A DNA stretch of 64,000 nucleotides, taken from NCBI GenBank assembly GCA_963920665.1, contig OY987271.1:19719350-19783349 (forward strand), read 5' to 3'. Origin of the DNA: Straminergon stramineum. Its lineage: Eukaryota; Streptophyta; Bryopsida; Hypnales; Calliergonaceae. Below the pieces are notes generated by a model, which was not told where the DNA came from, ran no database searches, and worked only from the letters and a program-made list of their open reading frames with translations. Shown in pieces: positions 23,738-34,804 of the stretch. Positions within the stretch are counted from its first letter, which is position 1, and each line of letters starts with the position of its first letter. The position numbers and the translations under genes are program-made.

Positions 23738-25500
23738 AGTTCTTCGACTTCACTTTTTACCTCCATTTGAGTTTGTTTAAAGTTTTTTAGCTAATTCCAA
23801 TTTTTTGTATTCCATTTGTGTGTTGAGAATTGAAAGTTAGGAAGATAGAAGTAGTTTATCTCTTAGTTTTGACCTTTGGAGTTCTTTGGCCTTGAACAAT
23901 GAATAGAGATTTACCTTTTGGTATTTTTTTTGGGCCAATAGGTGTTTAGAGGCCTATGTGATATGTACATGGACTAATTCCACCTATTTTAGGGGGAAAA
24001 AAAGGAAGTAGGCATCTTCTCTCTTTTCTAGTGTGTGTGAGTTTGGTGTGTGTTGGATTTTAGAGATTGAGAATTTGAGCGACCATATTTTATAATGTAT
24101 AAGGAATTTTGGAATGAATTTTGAGGTTATGATCTTCTTCTCATTGTTGTTTTAAAGAGACCTTTCTTGTATAATTTGAAGTTGGGAGCAAAAAGTTTTA
24201 AGCGTATAAGTGGAGAAGGGTCTATTGCCTCCCAATAAAGAAGAGCAGAGATTAGAGTGGCCACCAAAAATTTTATTTTTTGTTCATCTTTTTGAAATTT
24301 TGGTGCAATAGAGAATTTGTTTTTATCTTTTTAAAGACTCATTACTTGAAAAAATTAAAGTTTTGTGAAGAAAGATATGGGTGTTTGAGTAGTAAAGGGT
24401 CTATTGCCCTTTTTGTTTGAAACCCAAAACTTTGTAAGGCTATTGGCTTTGTTTCAAGAATCCCTTGCAAGTAAAAATTTTAGTGAAGGTAGGAAAACTT
24501 GTTAGCTTTTTGAAAAGCTATCAATCTCTAGTTTGAAGAAAAATTGCAAAATTATAGGTAGTGAAGCAAAGGAAGGTCTGTTGCCTTTTCATTTTGAATA
24601 GAATGTAGTTAGATTGGATTTAGATTTGTGTTTTGTTTAAAGACTTGAAGACATAAAGATTGAAGACTCGTATGTAGTGGCTTATGGCTTATTATTTCTA
24701 GTTTATTATTTCTAGTTAGTTTTGGATACTCATTGCCTTTCTATTGTTATTTCTAGCCGGTTTTGGAGGCTTCTTTTCATTTTTGCATTGGAAACATTGT
24801 TGCAGGTTATATGGGTATCGAATAATAACTCCATTTTGTGTTTGTGGCGATGAAGTGGGATTGATCACCTATAAGGTCGTTACTTTTTGTTTTCCCATTG
24901 ATGAGGCATGATTGTTGGTCACCTTGGGTTTGAAATTTAAGAGCCAATCTTTTGAACAGCTTAGCTCGTAGATTGGTTGTCCCACTTTACCCCTCCAAAG
25001 CCTGTGGTTTTTTATCACCTACTCTAACTTTTAAACCCATTTAGAGCCATTTCAAAATAAACCAACAAAGAACAATTTGAAGATTTGAAGACAAGAAGAC
25101 TTGAAGACTCGACTCAACTTCCTAGCAAATTATTTCTAGCCGCAACAAGATACTCTATGTATTCCTAAAGTGTTATCCTCTGTACATGACAATGGTTTGT
25201 CCTTTTGTTTATGAAAATGATCGGTAGTAGTCAGTCTTAGACCGTTGGACTTTGGATGCCTAAAGTTGGAGTTTTGGTGTACCCTGCGAAGGCGTTCCAC
25301 TCCCACACTTGATGCCTGTATAGGGCCATGTTGGAGTCGCACAATCGAGAGATGCATAGAGTTGTTCAATGCCTCATTGCAATACTTGTTGTCATTGTTG
25401 TTGTTGTTTGAGAGAAGGGAGTGGAAATATGTAGAAATCCAATCATTTTTGGGACTTCAAGGTTGGCAGGACGTTTGCATTTGAGCTACAACGACACCAC
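23738..25500. other. Intergenic DNA, T-rich, nothing recognised
   Basis: The sequence is T-rich on the + strand with recurrent phrases such as AAGGGTCTATTGCC near 24220 and 24395, and a similar GGTCTGTTGCC near 24575. These may be remnants of a degenerate tandem structure. No protein or RNA gene was recognised. Confidence 0.4.
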
Positions 25501-27243
25501 TCTCTGTACTTACAACAACACTGAACGATTTGCAACAATTTTGGGATAACAAGTGCATTGCACAATGGAACGGCCACAATGGAGAAAGTACAAAAATTCA
25601 GCACATTTTTTTATCAATAGGCAATGGTGGAGAGCAATTGTCATGACATCGCTCAAAGGATTGTCAATTGCCTCCATAAGTGGTATCTCTTTGACCTCGA
25701 GAAACCCAACTCACTATTGTGGGAACGCAAGCCTTCTAACAAGAGGTGGAAATACTTGTATTATACACATATTACGCATGCTCTTAGTGGACACAAAGGA
25801 TTGCAGAAGGCAATCCTAGAGAATTCCAGCACCTATCTATACTTTCATTCGAACTAAGTTTTGGCTAGATTCCACAAGCAAAGATGAAGTCCCAAGCTTG
25901 TTTGGCTACAATACAACGGCTACAAGACAAGCCTCTGTAGGGAGGAAATGTGCAATCTAATGCAAGAGAGAGTGCTTGGAATTTAGATTGAGGGGGACGT
26001 CATGGAACTCGAACCGCTGGGTATAGACCATGAGGAGGTGGTAGAGTAGGTGTTGCCTGCATAGTCGGACATTCTGAATTGCAACCACAAGGATGGACAA
26101 CGTTGTCTGTAAGGCCGAATTCATGCACCTCGCCAACTCTACGTCCTAGGACAAAAGTAAATTGTTGCGATGTCAATTGCCCATCGTCACTACCACGTGG
26201 CCAGCTTGCACAATGTGCATGATGTGGGCGTGGACCTCAATCACCAATAACCTTTACAAGTCCAGACAAGTTGACTCTATCAACTGTAGAAGGCACTATC
26301 CCCATACAGGCGCACTTGTCACCCTTGGTTGAATGACATCAATCATCAAGGAATCCAAGGATGGCAAAGAAGTCATAGAGGCACCTTGGGAGTCTATAGG
26401 GAGCATTTGAAAAAGCAACTCAAGTTTGAGATTGGATGACTTACCTTATAGTGCCTGAGAATGTGGCCCCCGCAGAATGTACTGACATGCCAATTGGAAA
26501 AGAAGGTCAATCTCAAGGAAGGAAATTTCACGAATCAATGCCAATTCCTAACGAGACATTGTTGTGTCAACCAAACGGACCAAATAATAGGGAAGGTACC
26601 ATACTACCCAAAGTTGTGTAGGTCAGATTGGAGAGCATGGAATACCAACTAGAACAATGAGGTGGAATTCAAACCTTCCATGGAGAGCCTAGGTTGGCAA
26701 TATGGGAAGGAGATGTGCAATACTTTGGGATATAATTTGGTGGAGGCATTTAGTACCACCAAGTGCTAGTCACCAAGTGTCTTTGCCTTGACTGGCGAGT
26801 ATGACCAAATCTCCTATTACCAAGGCTTCTAAAGGTTCCCCTCCATGTGCCTCCTTCACCTTAACACAATGGCAATACTGCTGTGCTCATGTAGTAAGAT
26901 GGTGATTCAAAAACTGCTGACACTATTTCACAGGGCTCCATGTGTTGAGATGAAGTTGGGATGCAACAAATGACGTCATGAAGAGTTGGACGTAGTGCCA
27001 TAACTGCAATTGATTGATGCGACTACGAAAAACTTCATTACTATCATGGCTTTATATCAAATTCTCAAGATGCTTTCTGGACGGTAGATTTTTACAATTT
27101 CTCAGGTAATTCGTCTAATGATGATAACTTTGATTGGAAAATTCTTAGTATGAGTAAAGAATGTATAGAAAATGAAATAGATTTAGACCTTGAATCATAT
27201 GAGGATTTTGCCCACCTAGATAAAGATCACCGTGTTGCCCAAG
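25500..27243 (+). pseudogene. Decayed coding region of unknown family, interrupted by LTR
   Basis: Composition is more balanced than the flanks and long frames with few stops alternate, for example HKWYLFDLEKPNSLLWERKP near 25680 and GRKFHESMPIPNETLLCQPN near 26520. The last frame is open from 27018 through SSNDDNFDWKILSMSKECIE and ESYEDFAHLDKDHRVAQ to 27243, where the solo LTR starts. Beyond the LTR it continues in frame at 33270. I recognise no domain; it may be the protein of an older transposon. Decay by stops and frameshifts is evident in the upstream part. Confidence 0.4.
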
Positions 27244-28619
27244 TGTCGCGCCCCTTAGTGACACTTACCATCTTAAGTTCACCTTCTAGTGCTTTCCAAG
27301 CACTGAACCTTCTAGTGATACCAAGGGTTACACTCTCCTAACACTACACATGCCACGCACCCACAATATTAGGTTATAATTCAAGTCACGGGGTTCTCCA
27401 TTCCTCCGTGACTCTCAACACTTTCCTTCCAACCTTTAACTCCCACAAGACACCAAGCATGTCATTTGATAACATAGGCCGGAACTTCCATTGATGTCCA
27501 AGCACTTGGTGGAGGCACTACTCCCCAACGGTGCTAACCGCTCTTGAATGAAATTCAAATCTCCACTAGGCCCAATCCAACTCATTTTGGGACTCACTAA
27601 TTGGGACTAATCAAATGGGATTCACACGATGGCCTAGTGTGGAGTGGGATACCACCCATCCGGGATCAAGGAGTGCACAAGCACTCGACGATAACACACA
27701 AGTGTTAGTGAGGCTCCAATAATAACCTCACCACCCGGGGTCACTTTGGCTCACCATGACACCATCTGGGAGGGAAGAGGGAGACCACCCCTCCTCATAG
27801 TACTCTCAACAAAATTTGATAGCCCCCCTCCCCATACTAGAGGTCATTGGGAACCCCCAAGATGCTCTCCATCTTGGAAGATCACCCAATTCCAAGTGGT
27901 ATCCTCAAAACCGGACCCCAAAGACTCCCGATCTTCCCATCGGGATAACTTTTAGTTTTAAACTCCAAATTCCAAGTGCGAACCCATTTTCGTGATGTAC
28001 ATTTTTTGTAGATTACCGTGGACTATTTTTTTTCCCCAATGCAACAAATATTGAAGAAGTTATGGCTCTCCAAAGGTACGAGTCCTCTAGGAGGTGTAGT
28101 CCTCCAATACTCCACCTTCTGTGGATGCCCAAAACTTTTAGCTCACAACTCATCTCTTTGTGAGCTTTATCATTATAGAAATCTTGTCTTCTTATTTTTT
28201 CAATGATATGTGGCATGACCTATTTGGCTCAAAGGAATCTTCTCAAACCTTGTTTTCCATGTCTCTATGCCTTGGGACACGACTTCGACACTGCCAACTT
28301 TGAGGAGTTATAACTTTTAATTTCCAACTTGGATTCTCGTGTTCTTTGAACCCATGGACATGTCTTCTCACAAGCTTTCCAAGCATGTGCGACACGCCCC
28401 CTAATTTGTCCAGATCAGGGTTGTTCTATCGAATGTGTTTTGGGGTTTGGGTGTCGAGTTGTTCGTCTAATGTCGCATGTCGTATAAGACGAGTGTCGCA
28501 TATACGAGACAAATTTGATGAGCGCAAAATTAGGCTTTAGGGTTTTCGGGCAGGGCAGCCAAATTTTTTATCTTACGTGGCGGGTTGTCAACAGTGACGT
28601 GGAAAGCTTTGACCACGTC

Positions 28620-29115
28620 ACCATAGGCGACTACGGGTGGGGCGACCGCGGGTCCTAGAATGAGGGCGACTGCGGGTTCAATCTGGGGTGACTGCGGGTC
28701 CAATCCAGGGCGACTACAAGTCGAGGGGGGGGGGTGAGTGCGGGTGGGGCGCGTGCGGGTAAGATGGGGCGACCTCGGGTCCTAGAATGAGGGCGACTGC
28801 AGGTTCAATCCGGGGCGACTGTAGGTCCAATCCAGGGCGACTACAAGTCGAGGGGGGGGGGCGAGTGCGGGTCCAGGGGGGGCGAGTGCAGGTCCAGGGG
28901 GGGCGAGTGCGGGTAGAAGGGGGCGACTACGGGTCTAGGGGGGTGAGTGCGGGTCTAGGGGGGGCAAATGCGGGTAGAAGGGGGCTTAGGGGGGCAACCA
29001 CAGGTCATTTCTTGGGCGACTGCGGCTGATGGGGCGACTGCAGGTCTCAGACTCAAGAAGTCTTCTAGTTCATGACGATGGAGGCGGCTGCGTATGGGGC
29101 GACCGTGGGTCAGGG
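28620..29115 (+). repeat. G-rich tandem block (GGGCGACTGCGGGTC-type units)
   Basis: Units of about 12-20 bp with the core GGGCGACTGCGGGTCC or GGGCGAGTGCGGGT are repeated. A ~125 bp segment starting CCTAGAATGAGGGCGACTGC occurs twice in tandem (about 28650 and 28777). Runs of seven to ten G occur several times between 28720 and 28990. On the + strand these can form G-quadruplexes. The unit is related to the minisatellite at 30535-32770. Confidence 0.85.
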
Positions 29116-29289
29116 GCGCCAGAAAACATGAGTTTGAGTTTCCCCCCTTACAAAGTGGAGGGAAGGTGTTCAAACTTTTCAAGTACCGCTCCCCCCTTTT
29201 CTGAGGAATAACTCCAGAAAATCCTAAAACTAAGGCATTCAATACTAAGTGATCAAAAGTTAATTAAGTAATAAAGAGAGCAAATTGGT

Positions 29290-29995
29290 TTAGGAAGTGG
29301 AGATTTGGAAAAGCCCTTTTTCCTAACATTTCATTTCTCCTTCATCCATCCTTGTGGTCATGTCAAATTCAACGTAACCATTTCCTATTTTAATTTTTGG
29401 AGGGAGTACATTGAGAGGAGACCTTCCCTTTTGGGAGAAATCATGTACAAAAAAAATACTAACATCGTGGGATGCATGAAGAAGAAATCTTCTTATCTAC
29501 ATAAGAAGTGGTTTTAAGAAATGGAGACTTGGGGAAGCTCTTCTAATTGACATTTTATTTTTCCTTCGTGGTCATGTCAAATTCAACGTGACCATTTCCT
29601 ATTTTAATTTTTGGAGGGAGTACATTGAGAGGAGACCTTCCCTTTTGGGGGAAACCATGTACAAAAAAAATACTAACACCGTGGGATGCATGAAGAAGAA
29701 ATCTTTTTATCTACATAAGAAGTGGTTTTAAGAAATGGAGACTTGGGGAAGCTCTTCTAATTGACATTTTTTTTTTCCTCATGCTCATGTAAAATTCAAC
29801 ATGACCATTTCATATTTTAATTTTTGGAGGGAGTATATTGAGAGGAGACCTTCCCTTTTGGGGGAAACCATGTACAAAAAAAATACTAACATTGTGGGAT
29901 GCATGAAGAAGAAATCTTTTTATCTACATAAGAAGTGGTTTACGAAATGGAGACTTGGGGAAGCCCTTCTCCTCATCATTTCATTTTCCATCCTC
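29290..29995 (+). repeat. Three tandem copies of a ~214 bp unit
   Basis: The phrase ATTTTAATTTTTGGAGGGAG and its surroundings recur with a spacing of about 213-214 bp. Each unit contains GAGAGGAGACCTTCCCTTTT, GGGATGCATGAAGAAGAAAT and CATAAGAAGTGG. Copies differ by a few substitutions. Open frames here of up to 85 codons come from the repeat and I do not regard them as genes. Confidence 0.85.
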
Positions 29996-30276
29996 CAACA
30001 TAGGAATTTCAATATAGTCCTCCCCTTGATACATCAAGGGGATTTAAAACACATTTGAAGGGGTGCATGAATATTCAATTTATTGAAAATTAAAAAGTTA
30101 GGAAATGACACTTTGAATGGTTTTTATCTTACAAGTACAAGGTTTAGGAGTTCAAACATTTTTACGACATATAATGAAAAGAAACTCACATGTGTGTGTC
30201 ATTTTATCCATCCTAAAAAATAGAAGTACATTACTTTTGGACTCGCATACATGGAGAAGGTCCATGGTTTTTCTAT

Positions 30277-30332
30277 AGGGTTTAGGGTATAGGGTTAGGG
30301 TTTAGGGTATAGGATTAGGGTTTAGGGTTTGG
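30277..30332 (+). repeat. Interstitial telomere-like tract (TTTAGGG variants)
   Basis: The tract contains TAGGGTTTAGGG, TATAGGG and ATTAGGG words in the same orientation, clustered over about 55 bp. TTTAGGG is the usual plant telomere repeat. It is degenerate and lies inside the hAT-like element, so it is not a chromosome end. Confidence 0.8.
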
Positions 30333-30534
30333 AAAACCCTCTTCAATTTCTCTAATTAGTCATACTAAAATTTCTGTATTTATAGACTAATTCTGTAGTA
30401 TTAACTAACTACGAGCAGTGAAGGACATGTCAATTATAGTGTATGGAAGATGCAATTAAGCTTGACTTCATTAGAATTGGAGATGGCTCACATCTTGTGG
30501 TATGTTGGTTCCTGCACTGACGTGACTTTAAGAT

Positions 30535-32345
30535 AGAGGTGAATATAGGTCTTGGGCGAGTTCAGGTCTTGGGCGACCGTGGGTGGAGGGGAATTCAAGT
30601 CTTGTTGTTGTTGAGCCCAATTTGGTGAATTGGGAGGCGACTTCGGGTTGGGGCGACCTCGGGTCTTGGGCGACCGCGGGTGAGGGCGACTTCGAGTCTT
30701 GTTGTTGTGGAGCCCAATTCAGTGAATTGGGAGGCGACTTCGGGTGGGGGGCGACCGCGGGTGAGGGCAACTTCGAGTCTTGTTGTTGTGGAGCCCAATT
30801 TGGTGCATTTGGGAGGCGACTTCGGGTGGGGGGCGACCGCGGGTCTTGGGCGACCGCGGGTGAGGGCGACTTCGAGTCTTGTTGTTGTGGAGCCTAATTC
30901 GGTGAATTGGGAGGCGACTTCGGGTGGGGGGCGACCGCGGGTGAAGGCGACTTGGAGTCCTGTTGTTGTTGAGCCCAATTTGGTGAATTGGGAGGCGACT
31001 TCGGGTGGGGGGCGACCTCGGATGAGGGCGACTTCGAGTCTTGTTGTTGTGGAGCCCAATTTGGTGAATTGGGGGGCGACTTCGGGTGGGGGGCGACCTC
31101 GGGTCTTGGGCGACCGCGGGTGAGGGCGACTTCGAGTCTTGTTGTTGTTGAGCCCAATTTGGTGCATTTGGGAGGCGACTTCGGGTGGGGGCGACCTCGG
31201 GTCTTGGGCGACCGCGGGTGAGGGCGACTTCGAGTCTTATTGTTGTTGAGCCCAATTTGGTGGATTGGGAGGTGACCTCGGGTCTTGGGCGACCGCGGGT
31301 GAGGGCGACTTCGAGTCTTGTTGTTGTGGAGCCCAATTTGGTGAATTGGGAGGCAACTTCGGGTGGGGGGCGACCTTGGATGGGGGCGACTTCGAGTCTT
31401 GTTGTTGTTGAGCCCAATTTGGTGGATTGGGGGGCGACCTCGGGTCTTGGGCGACCGCGGGTGAGGGCGACTTCGAGTCTTGTTGTTGTGGAGCCCAATT
31501 TGGTGAATTGGGAGGCGACTTTGGGTGGGGGGCGACCTTGGATGAGGGCGACTTCGAGTCTTGTTGTTGTGGAGCCCAATTTGGTGAATTGGGGGGCGAC
31601 TTCGGGTGGGGGGCGACCTCGGGTCTTGGGCGACCGCGGGTGAGGGCGACTTCGAGTCTTGTTGTTGTAGAGCCCAATTTGGTGGATTGGAGGGCGACTT
31701 CGGGTGGGGGCGACCTCGGGTCTTGGGCGACCGCGGGTGAGGGCGACTTCGAGTCTTGTTGTTGTTGAGCCCAATTTGGTGGATTGGGGGGCGACCTCGG
31801 GTCTTAGGCGACCGCGGGTGAGGGCGACTTCGAGTCTTGTTGTTGTGGAGCCCAATTTGGTGAATTGGGAGGCAACTTCGGGTGGGGGGCGACCTCGGGT
31901 GAGGCCGACTTCGAGTCTTGTTGTTGTGGAGCCCAATTTGGTGAATTGGGGGGCGACTTCGGCTGGGGGGCGACCGCGGGTGAGGCCGACTTCGAGTCTT
32001 GTTGTTGTGGAGCCCAATTTGGTGAATTGGGGGGCGACCGCGGGTGAGGGCGACTTCGAGTCTTGTTGTTGTGGAGCCCAATTTGGTGAATTGGGAGGCG
32101 ACTTCGGGTGGGGGGCGACCTCTGGTCTTGGGCGACCGCGAGTGAGGGCGACTTCGAGTCTTGTTGTGGAGCCCAATTTGGTGAATTGGGAGGCGACTTC
32201 GGGTCTTGGGCGACCGCGGGTGAGGGCGACTTCGAGTCTTGTTGTTGTTGAGCCCAATTTGGTGAATTGGGAGGCGACTTCGGGTCTTGGGCGACCGCGG
32301 GTGAGGGCGACTTCGAGTCTTGTTGTTGTGGAGCCCAATTTGTCC
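30535..32345 (+). repeat. Minisatellite, ~81/99 bp units, about 20 copies
   Basis: The anchor TTCGAGTCTTGTTGTTG recurs at spacings of 81 bp and 98-99 bp, for example at 30691, 30772, 30871, 30952, 31033, 31131, 31229 and 31310. The longer form carries an extra ~18 bp TCTTGGGCGACCGCGGGT. Each unit also contains the palindrome CCCAATTTGGTGAATTGGG and two or three copies of the core GGGCGACTTCGGGT. Because most periods are multiples of three and the unit lacks stops, frames stay open for up to 539 codons on the minus strand. Those frames are not supported as genes. Confidence 0.92.
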
Positions 32346-32775
32346 TAGACAGGGCAACTGCAGGTCCTGGACAGGGTGACTGCAAGTCCTGGGGCGACTG
32401 TAGGTCCTGGACAGGGTGACTTCAAGTTCTGGACAAGGCGACTGCGGGACCTGGGGCGACTGTAGGTCTTGGACAGGGCGACTTCAAGTTCTGGGGCGAC
32501 TGTAGGTCCTGGACAAGGCGACTTCAAGTTCCGGACTGGGCGACTGCGGGTCCAAGGGCGCCTGTGGGTCCTCTGGAGGGCGACTGTAGGTCTTGGAGAG
32601 GGCGACTGCGGGTTCTGGGCAAAGCGATTGCGGGTCCTCTAGAGGGCGACTGCAGGGCTTTTGAGGCGCGTGCGGGTCCCCTGGGAGGCGACTGCAGGGC
32701 TTTTGAGGCGCGTGCGGGTCCCCTGGGAGGCGACTGCGGGTCTTTTGGGGCGCTTGCGGGTATTTGTGAGGCATT
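32345..32775 (+). repeat. Short-unit minisatellite continuing the 81 bp array
   Basis: Units of about 20-30 bp such as GGGCGACTGCAGGTCCTGGA follow the larger array directly. A 47 bp subunit with GCAGGGCTTTTGAGGCGCGT appears twice near 32650-32720. The core GGGCGACTGCGGGT is the same as in the neighbouring arrays. Confidence 0.85.
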
Positions 32776-33269
32776 ACTCTCTTTAGGCTCCGACTTCATG
32801 TCTTTGCCTCACAAGTCGCCAAGTACTTCCCACCCGCGGTCGCCTAGCAACGTGAACCCGAAGTCGCCCTATCTATAATTGCCTATAGCCGTGGTTGCCC
32901 ACACCCGAGGTCACCCACACTTGCATGCGCCCCTTTAGGATGCCACGTAGAAGACACGTGTTTGCCACATGGCATCTAGGTGGCCTCACGGGCAGGGTGC
33001 ATTTTAAAAAAAAAGTCAAAGCTAAGTTTGACTCTATTAGACGGACAAGGCGGTCTACTTGATGTGTTGGACGTCGTGTTCGTCGTGTTGTCGAACTGTC
33101 CGCCGGAACAACCATGGTCCAGATCAAAGCACTATGACGCTCTAGTTGCTCGGGACTCCTAGTCCTTCCTCATCCCATCTCTTGCAAGGCTTAGGGAGTC
33201 ACTTCCAACATCCCCCTTGCTCACCAAGATGGCACGGGCATGCCTTGTGATGAAGGTCGTAACACCAAG

Positions 33270-33751
33270 ACCGCATATGTCAATTGTACACCAATTGTGA
33301 ATGGCAACAAGATACCACGCTTCTCGATAGAAATGCTGCGGCATTCACTAGACTTCACGTAAGGCAAGGTTGTCCCAGACGTACATCCGTAGGAAAATCA
33401 CGTTCGAAAATCAAATGTTCGGACATCCAAACGTCCAGTTTCAACGGATGTGGTGGATACAGTCAGACGTTGCCTGGTCACCGTTCAGGGGGCGGACGGA
33501 CGAGCGGACATCCAACTTCAGTCGTTGTTCACGACTTCATTTTTTGGAATTTGGGGATGTTTAATACATTGTTGGAAAGGTCTTCCAAATATCTTTCCAA
33601 TGGTATATCATATGCCCCCAAAATCCAAAAACTCCAATTACAAATGCCAAGAGAAGATGCATGTTTGCCCATTTGTCCAACAGATTGGCTATCCACCCAT
33701 CCACTTCCTCAACATTATATTGAATTCCAAAAAATATTGATCCACCTCTAA
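33270..33751 (+). pseudogene. Continuation of the ORF cut by the solo LTR
   Basis: After removing the LTR and one CCAAG, the frame that ends at 27243 reads straight on here (RICQLYTNCEWQQDTTLLDR, then AAAFTRLHVRQG) to a stop at 33749-33751. The joined frame is 235 codons. No domain is recognised. Part of the 3' end overlaps a repeat shared with about 37200-37390 and the left arm of the fold-back, so the last ~80 codons may not be original. Confidence 0.4.
33480..33702 (+). repeat. Dispersed repeat, inverted copy at about 37200-37390
   Basis: Here GGAAAGGTCTTCCAAATATC, CCAATGGTATATCATATGCC and GAGAAGATGC occur in order. The reverse complement of 37200-37390 has GAAAAGGTCTTCCAAATACC, CAATGGTATATCATACACC and GAGAAGATGC. 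They are two copies of one unidentified element in opposite orientation. The second copy has an 18 bp palindromic stem at 37302-37346. Confidence 0.6.
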
Positions 33752-34804
33752 AGACTAATATTCAATACTACAAGCATTCAATGTAACATTAATGACTAAA
33801 AGGATAATTCAAAATATTCTCCTACTCATTGAAACTGCCATTCTAAAAGCTAAACCCTAAACCCTATACTGTGAATTTTATATAAATTACTATAAGCATT
33901 TGTGCATTGTGTAGATTTTATTTGACCTTCCATCACTTTTGCATATGATTATCAAGATGTACTACAAAAATAAATCTCATGGACTTATTTATTTATAATT
34001 ATTACTAATGCTTTTTTAATTTTTATGGTGTGCAACATCAAATATTATGTACCACTATACAAATGTGAATTGTTAGGTATTTAATTATAACTTAAAGTGT
34101 TTATTTAAATTTTGTTGTAAGATGCATTGATAGTTGAAAACACCAAAGTATGCATAGTACTAGCAATTGTATGATTTTATTAGAGAAAGTTATTAAAAAT
34201 ACTTTAAGCACATTATTGTAATTCCATATAATTTTATGTAGCTCAAGTTCAACATGTATTATAGTAAGTGCACCTAATAGTGACATCTAAAAAACAAATA
34301 AAATGTTATATTTTAGAATCTTGCATAATGTCACGATGTCAAATAGATATTTTCAAAATATATGGTTTTATTTTACTAGATGGCACTTTATTATATTAAA
34401 GTGAGAAGACAACCATATATTTTTTAATTGAATATTATACATTTGTATAGTGGTAAATAATATTTGATGTTGCACACCATAAAAATTAAAAAAGCATTAG
34501 TAATAATTATAAATAAATAAGTCCATGAGACTTATTTTTGTAGTACATCTTGATAATCATATGCAAAAGTGATGGAAGGTCAAATAAAATCTATACAATG
34601 CACAAATGCTTATAGTAATTTATATAAGATTCACAGTATAGGGTTTAGGGTTTAGCTTTTAGAATGGCAGTTTGAATGAGTAAGAGAATACTTTGAATTA
34701 TCCTTTTAGTCATTAATGTTACATTGAATGCTTGTAGTATTGAATACTAGTTTTTAGAGGTGGATCAATATTTTTTGGAATTCAATATAATATTGAAGAG
34801 GAGG
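33704..34804. mobile_element. Large fold-back element, ~363 bp arms
   Basis: The left arm (33704-34066) and right arm (34439-34804) are reverse complements with only scattered differences; a 372 bp unique spacer separates them. Matched words include GGAATTCAATATAAT, AGGTGGATCAATATTTTTTG, GCATTTGTGCATTG and GATGTTGCACACCATAAAAA. Each arm includes AAACCCTAAACCCTA or its complement, two telomere-type units. No coding capacity is seen. Transcripts would fold into a very long hairpin, a good source of small RNAs. Confidence 0.85.

Larger units (their letters stand above)
28416..33116. mobile_element. hAT-like non-autonomous element, 4.7 kb, minisatellite-filled
   Basis: The insertion duplicates GTCCAGAT (28408-28415 and 33117-33124). 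It starts CAGGGTTGTTC and ends GAACAACCATG, whose reverse complement CATGGTTGTTC matches the start at 10 of 11 positions. An 8 bp duplication with CAGGG-type ends is the hAT hallmark. The duplication can also be read as 10 bp (GTCCAGATCA), which would point to a Mutator-like element, so the superfamily is likely but not certain. No transposase is recognisable. The interior holds a G-rich tandem block, three 214 bp repeats, a telomere-like tract and a long minisatellite. Confidence 0.75.
27244..33264 (+). mobile_element. Solo LTR copy 2, split by a 4.7 kb insertion
   Basis: The LTR starts at 27244 with TGTCGCGCCCCTTAGTGACA and runs to about 28415. It resumes at 33117 or 33125 and ends GGTCGTAACA at 33264. 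The duplication CCAAG flanks the outer ends (27239-27243 and 33265-33269). The two parts add up to about 1,310 bp, the length of the intact copy at 35318-36626. The order of events is therefore clear: the LTR first, the inner element later. Confidence 0.85.

Noticed and set aside
29305..30058. ORFs containing SYFNFWREYIERRPSLLG
   Set aside because: The peptide recurs because of the 214 bp tandem repeat; no family or start context supports translation.
30277..30332. Chromosome end
   Set aside because: The TTTAGGG tract is short, degenerate and followed by many kilobases of other sequence.
30719..32338. Minus-strand ORF of 539 codons and other long frames on both strands over the minisatellite
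   Set aside because: The repeat unit lacks stops and its length is mostly a multiple of three, so several frames on both strands stay open. The products are low-complexity repeats with no domain.
28620..32770. CRISPR array or bacterial repeat
   Set aside because: Repeats are contiguous without unique spacers, and the window has spliced plant genes.
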